Source: Acidisarcina sp. | GTDB lineage: Bacteria; Acidobacteriota; Terriglobia; Terriglobales; Acidobacteriaceae | Length of the DNA stretch: 64,000 bases | Direction: 5' to 3' | NCBI GenBank assembly: GCA_035539175.1 | Contig: DATLIY010000013.1 | Coordinates: 62,001-126,000 of the forward strand | The notes under the pieces: generated by a model | Seen by the model: the letters and a program-made list of their open reading frames with translations, nothing else | The model's database searches: none | Told to the model about the DNA's origin: nothing | Made by a program: the position numbers and the translations under genes | Part shown: positions 56,762 to 64,000 of the stretch, piece after piece | How the letters are laid out: the number at the start of each line of letters is the position of its first letter | Position numbering within the stretch: the first letter of the stretch is position 1

Positions 56762-57727
56762 GTGACCGAGAAGCGTATTCTCCTCCTGAAGCCTCGCGGC
56801 TTCTGTGCCGGTGTCGTTCGCGCCATCGATGTTGTCAAGATTGCATTGGAGACCTTCGGGGCTCCTATCTACGTGCGTAAGGAAATCGTGCATAACCGGT
56901 TCGTTGTGAATGAACTGGCAGCCAAGGGCGCCATCTTTGTCGACGACATCGATGATGTTCCAGCCGGTATGCGGGTGATTTACAGCGCGCATGGCGTATC
57001 TCCCGCTGTCCGCGATCGCAGCCGTGAGCGCGGACTCAAGGTGATTGACGCGACCTGTCCACTGGTCACCAAGGTCCACGTGGAAGCCGTCAAGTTTGCC
57101 CGTCAGGGGTACTCGCTGGTGCTGATCGGGCATCGCGATCATGACGAAATTGAAGGTACGCTGGGCGAGGCTCCGGATGCGACGCAAGTCGTCTCGAATG
57201 TCGCTGAGGTGGCCGCCCTTACGGTGCCGGATCCGAACCGTGTGGCTTATCTGACGCAGACGACCTTGAGCCTCGACGAGGCGCGGGACATTATCCACGC
57301 CCTGAAGGAGAAGTTTCCGAATATCGTGGGGCCGCATTCGCAGGACATCTGCTATGCGACGGAGAATCGCCAGGTGGCGGTGAAGAATGTCGCCCATCAG
57401 GCGGACCTGGTTCTGGTTGTGGGTTCGACGAACAGCTCGAACTCGAATCGGCTGGTGGAAGTTTCCAGCAATCTGAGCACGCGCGCTTTCCTGATCGAGG
57501 ATTCGGGCAGCATCAAGCCGGAATGGCTGGAAGGCGTGAACACGGTTGCGTTGACTGCGGGTGCCTCCGCTCCTGAGGTCCTGGTCGAGCAAGTCGTGAA
57601 ATATTTGCAGCAAATTGGATTCGGGAGCGTCGAAGAAGTAGAAGTTATGCCGGAGAATGTTCGTTTTGGGCTGCCGCCGGAGATTGTCCAGGCAATCGCA
57701 GCCGCTCCCGCGAGTGTGTCGAACTGA
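56762..57727 (+). CDS. ispH: 4-hydroxy-3-methylbut-2-enyl diphosphate reductase
   Basis: IspH makes IPP and DMAPP in the last step of the MEP pathway and carries a [4Fe-4S] cluster. The three cluster cysteines are seen in RGFCAGVVRA (Cys15), DATCPLVTK and HSQDICYATENR. SAHGVSPAV and TAGASAPEVLVEQV are also family hallmarks. I start at GTG 56762, which has an AGAGGA site and gives 321 residues. A GTG at 56708 lies next to the predicted transcription start and would be a leaderless alternative of 339 residues. It heads the hopanoid operon, supplying isoprenoid precursors. Confidence 0.94.
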   Translation: MTEKRILLLKPRGFCAGVVRAIDVVKIALETFGAPIYVRKEIVHNRFVVNELAAKGAIFVDDIDDVPAGMRVIYSAHGVSPAVRDRSRERGLKVIDATCPLVTKVHVEAVKFARQGYSLVLIGHRDHDEIEGTLGEAPDATQVVSNVAEVAALTVPDPNRVAYLTQTTLSLDEARDIIHALKEKFPNIVGPHSQDICYATENRQVAVKNVAHQADLVLVVGSTNSSNSNRLVEVSSNLSTRAFLIEDSGSIKPEWLEGVNTVALTAGASAPEVLVEQVVKYLQQIGFGSVEEVEVMPENVRFGLPPEIVQAIAAAPASVSN

Positions 57728-57773
57728 CCCGACGCCCGCCTTTAAGGGAACTCACCAGGTCTGTTATGGAAAT

Positions 57774-59786
57774 ATGGGCATAACTTTGGGAAGCTCACAT
57801 CTAGGAGTGCCGAAGTTCGGACGTATCGATGCCGGCCTCGATCAGGTGGCGGAAGCCATCGACAAATCGAAAGACTGGCTCTTCGCGCAGCAGCACGCTG
57901 ATGGCTATTGGTGCGGTGAATTGGAAGCCGACTCCATGCTTGAGGCGGACTACATCTTCGCCCACTATCTTCTGGGGACAGGAGATCCGGGCAGGCTGGA
58001 GCGTGCGCTAAACGAGATACTTCGTTATCAGAATGAAGACGGCGGCTGGAGTATTTATCCCGGCGGCCCGTCAAATATCAGTCTCGCGGTCAAATGCTAT
58101 CTTGCCTGCAAGCTGATGGGAATTACGCAGTTGGATCATCCAGTCCTGGCGAAGGCCAGGGAGTGGATCCTGGCGAATGGCGGCGTGGTCGAGTGCAACA
58201 CGTTTACCAAGATCTATCTCTGCTCGCTGGGCCAGTATGAGTACGATGCGGTTCCGGCTGTCCCGCCGGAGATGGTGCTGTTCCCCAAGTGGTGCTACTT
58301 CAACATCTACGAGATTTCTTCGTGGTCGCGGGACATTGTCGTTCCGTTGTCGATCGCGTATGCGAAGAAGCCGTTCAAGAAGCTGGCGCCCGAGCAGTGC
58401 ATCGATGAGCTTTTTGTGGGAGGGCGCGCGAACGCGAACCTTCATCCGCGCTGGGATCGCAAGAAGATCTTTGGTTGGCGCAACTTCTTCCTTCTCCTGG
58501 ACCGCATCGCCCACTGGGCTGAGCGGGTTCACATCCGTCCGCTGCGGGCGATTGCCCTGAAGAAGGCGGAGAAGTGGATACTGGAGCGGCTGGAGATGAG
58601 CGATGGCCTGGGAGCGATTTATCCCGCCATGTTGAACGCCATCGTGGCATTGCGCTGCCTCGGCTACTCGCTCGATGATCCGCAGTTGATTCGTGCGCTG
58701 GACGAGTTTGAGAAGCTGGGCATCGACGAGCCGAACGGAACCCCGGAGTATCCCACGCCGACCTTTCGCATGCAGCCCTGTTTGTCGCCGGTATGGGACA
58801 CGGCGCAGGCGGTCTTTGCGCTGGGCGAAGCAGGGGTTGCGCGCAACGATCCTCGCTTGTTGAAGGCTGCCGACTGGATGCTCTCCAAGGAAGTGCGGCA
58901 CAAGGGCGACTGGGCGGTGAAGGTTCGCAATACGGAGCCGGGCGGCTGGTACTTCGAATTCAACAATGAGTTTTACCCGGACGTGGACGACTCCGCGCAG
59001 GTGCTGCTGGCGCTGAACAAGGTGGATAATCCGCGCGAGCGCTATCAATACGATGTCTCGCGGCGCGCCCTGGACTGGATCTTTGCCATGCAGTGCAAGA
59101 ACGGTGGCTGGGCCAGCTTCGATAAAGACAATACGAAGATGGTCTTCCAATACATTCCGTTTGCCGATCACAATGCCATGCTCGATCCGCCGACGGTCGA
59201 TATCACGGGCCGCGTGCTGGAGATGCTGGCGACCTATGGCTATACGGCAAAGGACAAGCGCATCGAGCGGGCTATCAAGTTCATTTATTCCGAGCAGGAG
59301 CCGGACGGAAGTTGGTTTGGCCGCTGGGGTGTGAATTACATCTACGGCACCTTCCTGGTATTGCGCGGGCTGGAGGCGATCGGAGTCGAGCAGAACGAAC
59401 CGCAGATTCAGCAGGCGGCCGAGTGGATCCGTTCCATTCAGAACGCCGATGGCGGCTGGGGTGAGACCTGCGGCAGCTACGACGATCCGACGCTGCGTGG
59501 CGAGGGGCAGAGCACTCCGTCCCAGACTGCCTGGGCGTTGCTCGCACTGCTCGCGGCGGGCGATATCCGCAGCGACTCTGTCGCCAAGGGTGTCCGCTGG
59601 CTGCTGGAGAAGCAAGAGGAAGACGGAGGCTGGGACGAAAGCATCGGCTCCGGTTCGACCAAACAGGCAATCATTACGGGCACCGGATTCCCCCGGGTGT
59701 TCTACCTGGCCTATAAGCTGTATCGGAATTACTTCCCATTGCTGGCGTTGACCAACTATCGCCGGGCAATGGAACGAGCGGCCTGA
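57774..59786 (+). CDS. shc: Squalene-hopene cyclase
   Basis: Shc cyclises squalene to hopene and hopanol at the inner membrane. The 670-residue protein has the catalytic DxDD motif in YPDVDDSAQVLLAL (near residue 400) and repeated QW motifs such as QNEDGGWSIYPGG, QCKNGGWASFDKD, SEQEPDGSWFGRWG and QNADGGWGETCGS. Two terminal domains of alpha-barrels account for the length (family about 630-720). I start at ATG 57774, 46 bases after ispH. The upstream in-frame ATG overlaps ispH and reads unlike the family. Confidence 0.96.
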   Translation: MGITLGSSHLGVPKFGRIDAGLDQVAEAIDKSKDWLFAQQHADGYWCGELEADSMLEADYIFAHYLLGTGDPGRLERALNEILRYQNEDGGWSIYPGGPSNISLAVKCYLACKLMGITQLDHPVLAKAREWILANGGVVECNTFTKIYLCSLGQYEYDAVPAVPPEMVLFPKWCYFNIYEISSWSRDIVVPLSIAYAKKPFKKLAPEQCIDELFVGGRANANLHPRWDRKKIFGWRNFFLLLDRIAHWAERVHIRPLRAIALKKAEKWILERLEMSDGLGAIYPAMLNAIVALRCLGYSLDDPQLIRALDEFEKLGIDEPNGTPEYPTPTFRMQPCLSPVWDTAQAVFALGEAGVARNDPRLLKAADWMLSKEVRHKGDWAVKVRNTEPGGWYFEFNNEFYPDVDDSAQVLLALNKVDNPRERYQYDVSRRALDWIFAMQCKNGGWASFDKDNTKMVFQYIPFADHNAMLDPPTVDITGRVLEMLATYGYTAKDKRIERAIKFIYSEQEPDGSWFGRWGVNYIYGTFLVLRGLEAIGVEQNEPQIQQAAEWIRSIQNADGGWGETCGSYDDPTLRGEGQSTPSQTAWALLALLAAGDIRSDSVAKGVRWLLEKQEEDGGWDESIGSGSTKQAIITGTGFPRVFYLAYKLYRNYFPLLALTNYRRAMERAA

Positions 59787-59825
59787 GCAGGCGAAGCGGC
59801 AGGTACGCAAAGGAGATCGGATTCA

Positions 59826-60956
59826 ATGGCAGTTCCTATTTCGCAGATGTGGACGGTTGCGAGCTACGTGCTCCGGCAGAGGGCGAGTGGCCGCAAGCGC
59901 TACCCGCTCGTCTTGATGCTGGAGCCGCTCTTCCGCTGTAACCTGGCCTGTGCCGGCTGCGGCAAGGTGCAGTATCCCCCGCATATCCTGAAGAAGGAGC
60001 TCACGCCGGAAGAGTGCTTCAAGGCGGTCGAAGAGTGCGGCGCGCCGATGGTGAGCATTCCGGGCGGCGAGCCCCTGCTGCATCCGCGGATCGTCGAGAT
60101 TGTGGATGGCTTGATTGCCCGCAAGAAGTACATTTACCTGTGCACCAATGCGCTGGAGTTGAAGCGCCGCCTGCCGGAGTTCAAGCCGTCGAAGTATCTG
60201 ACGTTTTCCGTTCACCTGGACGGGCAGCGGGAGCATCACGACTTCTCCGTGTGCCGTGAAGGCGGATACGACATTGCGACCGAGGGAATTCGCGAGGCCG
60301 TGAAGCGCGGCTTCCGTGTGACCACGAATGCGACGTTCTTTGACGGTACCGATCCCAACAGTGTTCGCGCCTTCTTTGACGAGGTGATGGCGATGGGGGT
60401 CGAGGGCATCGTGCTCTCGCCGGGCTACTCGTATGAGAAGGCTCCGGACCAGCACCGCTTCCTTGGCCGCGCCCGTACGCGCCGCTTGTTCCGGGCGATT
60501 CTTTCGAATCGGAAGCCTAGCTGGAAGTTCAATATGTCGCCGCTGTTTCTCGAATTTCTGATGGGCAAGCGCGACTACCAGTGCACCGCCTGGGGCATGC
60601 CTGCCTACAACATCTTCGGATGGCAGAAGCCCTGCTACCTGCTGCAGGATGGTTACGCGGATTCGTTTGCCGAGCTGCTGGATACCACCGAATGGGAGAA
60701 TTACGGCACGGAGAGCGGCAATCCCAAATGCGCCAACTGCATGGTGAGCTGCGGATATGAGGCTTCGGCGGTGAATGATGGATTCGGTTCGCTGCGGGGC
60801 TTCCTCGCAATGGCCAAGGCCGCTATCTTCAACCGCTATCCCGATCGTGGTGCGCTGGAACTGCTGAATGCGCCGATTTCCAATACGCCGCAGCTCGTCC
60901 ACATTGGGACCGGCGACGCCGGTAAGCAGGAGAGCCTGGAGGAGACCCGCGCATGA
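59826..60956 (+). CDS. hpnH: Hopanoid biosynthesis radical SAM protein HpnH
   Basis: HpnH adds the adenosyl group of SAM-derived adenosine to diploptene, giving adenosylhopane, the first C35 hopanoid. The 376-residue protein has the radical-SAM cluster motif CNLACAGCG (residues about 39-47) after the start EPLFR. SIPGGEPLLHPRI follows. C-terminal cysteines in NPKCANCMVSCGYEA probably serve an auxiliary or SPASM-like site. It follows shc by 39 bases. The next gene overlaps its stop (ATGA, 60953-60956). Confidence 0.95.
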   Translation: MAVPISQMWTVASYVLRQRASGRKRYPLVLMLEPLFRCNLACAGCGKVQYPPHILKKELTPEECFKAVEECGAPMVSIPGGEPLLHPRIVEIVDGLIARKKYIYLCTNALELKRRLPEFKPSKYLTFSVHLDGQREHHDFSVCREGGYDIATEGIREAVKRGFRVTTNATFFDGTDPNSVRAFFDEVMAMGVEGIVLSPGYSYEKAPDQHRFLGRARTRRLFRAILSNRKPSWKFNMSPLFLEFLMGKRDYQCTAWGMPAYNIFGWQKPCYLLQDGYADSFAELLDTTEWENYGTESGNPKCANCMVSCGYEASAVNDGFGSLRGFLAMAKAAIFNRYPDRGALELLNAPISNTPQLVHIGTGDAGKQESLEETRA

Positions 60957-61369
60957 CGACGGACACGAGCCACATCGATCCAAACGCTCTGGAAGTCGCG
61001 CCGGGGACGGTCCACGAGGAGCTCCAGGGATGGGTTCCGGAGCTGGCAACCGAGGCGGAGATCGTCAGCGCCATGGACAAGGCTTTCAGCTATCGCGGAG
61101 ACGTGACCCTGACGCTGAAGGACGGAGAGCGCCTGGAGGCATACATCTTTGACCGCAGGCCGGGGAACTCGCTGCGCGAGTCGTACGTGAAGCTGTTTCC
61201 TGTGAACTCCAGCGAGAAGCGCTCGGTGCCCTACAGCGAGATCGCGCGGCTGGAGTTTAGCGGCAAGGACCGCGCCGCCGGTCATCACTGGGAGTCGTGG
61301 GTGAAGCAGTACAAGGAAAAGAAAGCGGCGGGCGAGAAGTTCGGTCTTCACCCGGAAACTCTCGATTGA
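60953..61369 (+). CDS. Unknown 138-residue protein in the hopanoid operon
   Basis: The product has no family I recognise. The first 35 residues are acidic and probably disordered. Residues 40-110 show an SH3/Sm-like beta pattern (FSYRGDVTLTLKDGERLEAYIF, then PVNSSEKRSVPYSEIARLEFSG). The C-terminus is a Lys-rich helix ending KYKEKKAAGEKFGLHPE-like. No signal peptide or transmembrane segment is visible, so it is cytoplasmic. The ATGA overlap with hpnH and position before hpnA indicate a role with hopanoid biosynthesis, possibly as a scaffold or regulator. I cannot assign a reaction. Confidence 0.75.
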   Translation: MTTDTSHIDPNALEVAPGTVHEELQGWVPELATEAEIVSAMDKAFSYRGDVTLTLKDGERLEAYIFDRRPGNSLRESYVKLFPVNSSEKRSVPYSEIARLEFSGKDRAAGHHWESWVKQYKEKKAAGEKFGLHPETLD

Positions 61370-61565
61370 CCGCATGGTTGCCGCGGATGTCGTTGCCAGA
61401 GCGGGAGCACGCGCCGCTTTCCCGCGATGGGAGAACACCCGTCGCATTGGTTTCTAAGGACAACGTGACAGCAGAAGCGATCCGGCGAGGAAGTTGGAGC
61501 TTTGGGTCGCCTGCCAGCCGGGGAAGTTCGACGATTCTCCGTGTTGGCCCGAGGCAGACTCTCCA

Positions 61566-62561
61566 ATGAAAGTATTCGTAACTGGAGCGACGGGGTTTGT
61601 AGGCAGCCACGTCGCGCATCAACTGGCCGCCCAGGGTGCGACTCTGCGCCTTCTTGTGCGCAAGACCAGCCGTCTGGAAAATCTGGAAGGAATCCCGGCA
61701 GAAACCGTAGTCGGAGATCTGCGGGATGTAGCGGCGCTGCGTTCGGCAGTATCGGGCTGCGATGCCCTGATGCACGTGGCCGCCGACTATCGACTCTGGG
61801 TTCGCGACCCGAAGGCGATGTATGCGGTGAATGTTGACGGAACCCGCGATCTGCTCCGTCTGGCACGGGAGGAGGGCGTCAGGCGAGCCGTCTACACCTC
61901 CAGCGTGGCCACAATGGGCTTCAAGACGGATGGCACCATCGTGGACGAGCGCACCCCGGTGTCGCTGGACGATATGATTGGCCCCTACAAACGTTCGAAG
62001 TACCTGGCTGAGCAGGAGGCCATTCAGGCGGCGCAGGCTGGGCAGGACGTTATTATTCTGAACCCGACGACGCCGATTGGAGCCAATGACGTCAGGCCAA
62101 CTCCGACGGGTGGCATCATCGTGGATTTCCTCAACCGGAAGTTTCCTGCCTACATGGACACGGGGCTGAACCTGGTGGATGTGAGCGAGGTCGCGCGGGC
62201 CCATGTGTCGGCGTTAAGCATGGGGCGCAGTGGCGAGCGTTACATCCTCGGCGGTGAAAATCTGACGCTCAAGCAGATCCTGGATCGGATGTCCGCGATT
62301 ACCGGCCTGCCTTCTCCGACGATGAAGGTGCCGATCGTGGTGGCGTTGATTTTCGCGTTCTTTGACGAGAATATTACTGGCCGGCTGATGGGCAAGGAGC
62401 CGCGTGCGACGGTGGAAGCCGTGCGTATGGGGAGGAAGTTGATGTTTGCCTCTTCGGCGAAAGCGGAACGGGAACTGGGATTCAAGGTCGTACCGGTCTA
62501 TCTCGCGCTTCGTGCGGCAATCGACTGGTTTCGCGCGCACGGATACGCGCCCGCTTCATGA
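61566..62561 (+). CDS. hpnA: Hopanoid-associated sugar epimerase HpnA
   Basis: The 331-residue protein is an extended short-chain dehydrogenase/epimerase. It has the NAD motif VTGATGFVGSH (residues 5-15), a Ser/Tyr-x-x-x-Lys-type region YTSSVATMG and YKRSKYLAEQEA, and NPTTPIGANDVRPTP. HpnA-type proteins are repeatedly found in hopanoid clusters, but their reaction is not established; nucleotide-sugar or side-chain modification is proposed. Start is ATG 61566, with the frame extending upstream only through unlikely sequence. It overlaps hpnG by ATGA (62558-62561). Confidence 0.92.
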   Translation: MKVFVTGATGFVGSHVAHQLAAQGATLRLLVRKTSRLENLEGIPAETVVGDLRDVAALRSAVSGCDALMHVAADYRLWVRDPKAMYAVNVDGTRDLLRLAREEGVRRAVYTSSVATMGFKTDGTIVDERTPVSLDDMIGPYKRSKYLAEQEAIQAAQAGQDVIILNPTTPIGANDVRPTPTGGIIVDFLNRKFPAYMDTGLNLVDVSEVARAHVSALSMGRSGERYILGGENLTLKQILDRMSAITGLPSPTMKVPIVVALIFAFFDENITGRLMGKEPRATVEAVRMGRKLMFASSAKAERELGFKVVPVYLALRAAIDWFRAHGYAPAS

Positions 62562-63274
62562 CGCGGATTGGAGTGATCGCAGCGCTTCCGGGTGAGTTGA
62601 AGCCGCTGGTAAAGGGATGGGAGCGCAAGCCCGGCACCGCAGGCATCGCATGCTGGTCGCGCCGCGAGGACAACCGGGAATGGGTTGCAGCCTGTGCCGG
62701 AATGGGCGCCGACGCTGCAACGCGCGCCTTCGCGGAAGCAGAGCGCGAGGGGCCGCTGGGCGGGGTGATCTCGATCGGATGGGCCGGGGCTCTCGCGCCG
62801 GATTACGTTGCCGGAGAAGCCTACGCGGTAAGGGAAGTGATCGACGTAAGGACATCGGAGCGCTATGCGGCGTCCGAGTCGCCTGCAGGCGTCACGCTGG
62901 TTACGACTCCGACTGTCGCCAGTGTCAGGGAGAAGCAACGGCTGGCAAAGAGTTACAGCGCTGCGCTGGTGGATATGGAAGCGGCAGCGATTGGTAGACT
63001 GGCCCGTGCCCGGAATATTCCGTTTGCTTGTTTCAAGGCGGTAACGGACGGGGTGGACGCGAATCTGCCGGACTTCAACCCATTTGTAACCCGCAGCGGG
63101 CAGATGCGGATGCCTGCCTTTGTGCTGCACTGTGCTTTGCGGCCGTGGTACTGGGCGCCTTTGCTGCGGATGGGCAAAGACAGTGGGCGTGCCGCGGAAG
63201 CACTTGCATCGCAAGTGCTTCGTTTTCTAAACGAGCCGGCAGATCAGTGGAACGGATCAGTGGAAGAGAGATGA
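62558..63274 (+). CDS. hpnG: Hopanoid-associated phosphorylase HpnG
   Basis: HpnG removes adenine from adenosylhopane, yielding phospho-ribosylhopane and then ribosylhopane. The 238-residue protein shows the nucleoside-phosphorylase fold: GVIAALPGELKPL at the start, GVISIGWAGAL, the conserved VDMEAAAIGRLA segment that contacts ribose, and KAVTDGVDANLP. It lies directly after hpnA. Its stop overlaps the alcohol dehydrogenase start (63271-63274), which suggests the next enzyme acts on a related product. Confidence 0.92.
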   Translation: MTRIGVIAALPGELKPLVKGWERKPGTAGIACWSRREDNREWVAACAGMGADAATRAFAEAEREGPLGGVISIGWAGALAPDYVAGEAYAVREVIDVRTSERYAASESPAGVTLVTTPTVASVREKQRLAKSYSAALVDMEAAAIGRLARARNIPFACFKAVTDGVDANLPDFNPFVTRSGQMRMPAFVLHCALRPWYWAPLLRMGKDSGRAAEALASQVLRFLNEPADQWNGSVEER

Positions 63275-64000
63275 CGACGATAACGGAAAGTAGTGTTTCG
63301 GCAGCGGTAAGGATTCCGGCAACCATGCTGGCTGCGGTGTATCGCGGCGTGAACGATGTTCGTGTGGAGACGGTTCCCGTACCGGAGATTGGCGCGGGTG
63401 AGCTGCTGATCGGGGTCAAGTCCTGCGGAATCTGCGGAACGGATCTCAAGAAGATCCATACCGGATCGCACTCCGCGCCGCGCATCTTCGGGCATGAGAC
63501 CGCGGGCGTCGTGGCGGCTGTCGGTGCTGGCGTCACGAAATTTGCCGTGGGAGACCGGGTTATGGTTTTCCACCACATCCCCTGTGGCGAGTGCTACTAC
63601 TGCAGGAAGAAGACCTTCGCGCAGTGCCCGGTTTATAAGAAGGTGGGCTGCACTGCGGGCTTTGAGCCGGCGGGTGGCGGTTTTGCCGAGTATGTTCGCG
63701 TGATGGACTGGATTGTGGAGCGGGGCGGGGTGGTGCGCATCCCAGAGGGAGTACCGTTTGAGCAGGCCGCCTTCGTCGAGCCGGTCAACACTTGTTATAA
63801 AGGCGTTGGATTGCTGAATTTGAAGCCGGATGAGACGGTCCTGGTCATAGGGCAGGGGCCAATCGGAATTCTGCTGGCATCCCTGGCAAAACGCTCGGGA
63901 GCCACGGTTTTGACCTCGGACCTCTATCCGGAGCGGCATCGGATTGCGGCGGCCTTCGGGCTGGACCATCCGATTCACGCCGGGGAGGCCGACGTTGTAG
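63271..64000 (+). CDS. Zinc-dependent alcohol dehydrogenase, cut by the right window edge
   Basis: The gene starts at ATG 63271 and is still open at 64000, so 243 residues are visible. It is a medium-chain dehydrogenase: catalytic zinc in KSCGICGTDL and GHETAGVV; structural zinc cysteines in PCGECYYCRKKTFAQCP; and the NAD(P)-binding VLVIGQGPIGILLASLAKR. It resembles the sorbitol/threonine dehydrogenase branch. The ATGA overlap with hpnG and its position as last gene of the hopanoid operon suggest action on ribosylhopane or a related side chain, but no substrate is known. Confidence 0.88.
   Translation, partial: MTTITESSVSAAVRIPATMLAAVYRGVNDVRVETVPVPEIGAGELLIGVKSCGICGTDLKKIHTGSHSAPRIFGHETAGVVAAVGAGVTKFAVGDRVMVFHHIPCGECYYCRKKTFAQCPVYKKVGCTAGFEPAGGGFAEYVRVMDWIVERGGVVRIPEGVPFEQAAFVEPVNTCYKGVGLLNLKPDETVLVIGQGPIGILLASLAKRSGATVLTSDLYPERHRIAAAFGLDHPIHAGEADVV

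Noticed and set aside
56537-57613. Long minus-strand open frame opposite ispH containing CHPERSEGS
   Set aside because: It is antisense to an unmistakable ispH, and its tail translates the palindromic repeat that is a known source of spurious proteins.

Overview
This 64 kb window is a gene-dense, GC-rich chromosomal segment. I place it in the Acidobacteriota, probably the Acidobacteriaceae/Terriglobia. That is an inference from gene content: a hopanoid operon with squalene-hopene cyclase, tandem Wzi-like outer-membrane proteins, a Ser/Thr kinase fused to TPRs, a Tat-exported DUF5054/GH38-like enzyme, many small secreted acidobacterial-style proteins, and one copy of an interspersed GC-rich palindromic repeat. 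I see no rRNA, tRNA, CRISPR array, insertion sequence, prophage or integrase. Almost everything looks like core or lineage-conserved chromosome.

Layout. 1-5.5 kb: a truncated Tat-exported glycosidase-like protein, a Ser/Thr kinase with TPRs, a VOC protein and a secreted glycine-zipper protein. 5.9-9.8 kb: lower glycolysis (enolase, cofactor-independent phosphoglycerate mutase) around a secreted DUF2059 protein. 9.9-13.8 kb: two tandem Wzi-family proteins. 14-18.4 kb: a degenerate TPP-enzyme homologue, argJ, a lone ABC ATPase, and thiG preceded by a promoter, Cys-Cys mini-ORF, branched RNA and terminator. 18.5-30.6 kb: ruvC, secreted FecR-type protein, rsmA, glgA, an amino-acid permease, uvrC, an OmpA lipoprotein, a diguanylate cyclase and pyrE. 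30.7-37.3 kb: a CPBP protease translationally coupled to uvrA, a 56-residue membrane protein, and a divergent pair of exported proteins.

37.4-49 kb: nitroreductase, HAD, NUDIX, alpha/beta hydrolase, ubiX, purB, glutaredoxin and tadA. A putrescine pathway follows (pyruvoyl-type arginine decarboxylase, N-carbamoylputrescine amidase, agmatine deiminase), then a TCA pair (icd, mdh). 49.3-54.6 kb: a complete Tol-Pal envelope operon (tolQ-tolR-tolA/TonB-like-tolB-pal-cpoB). 54.8 kb to the end: recN, then ispH-shc-hpnH-unknown-hpnA-hpnG-Zn alcohol dehydrogenase, the last gene running off the window. This operon links isoprenoid precursor supply to hopanoid cyclisation and side-chain construction.

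The observations I rate highest are three. (1) The structured, promoter- and terminator-bounded RNA with a Cys-Cys mini-ORF upstream of thiG. (2) The unassigned 138-residue protein and the alcohol dehydrogenase embedded in the hopanoid operon, the latter a candidate for a side-chain reductase. (3) An E1-alpha-like protein whose thiamine-diphosphate motif has been lost. All start choices, RNA folds and promoter calls were made by eye from the sequence.
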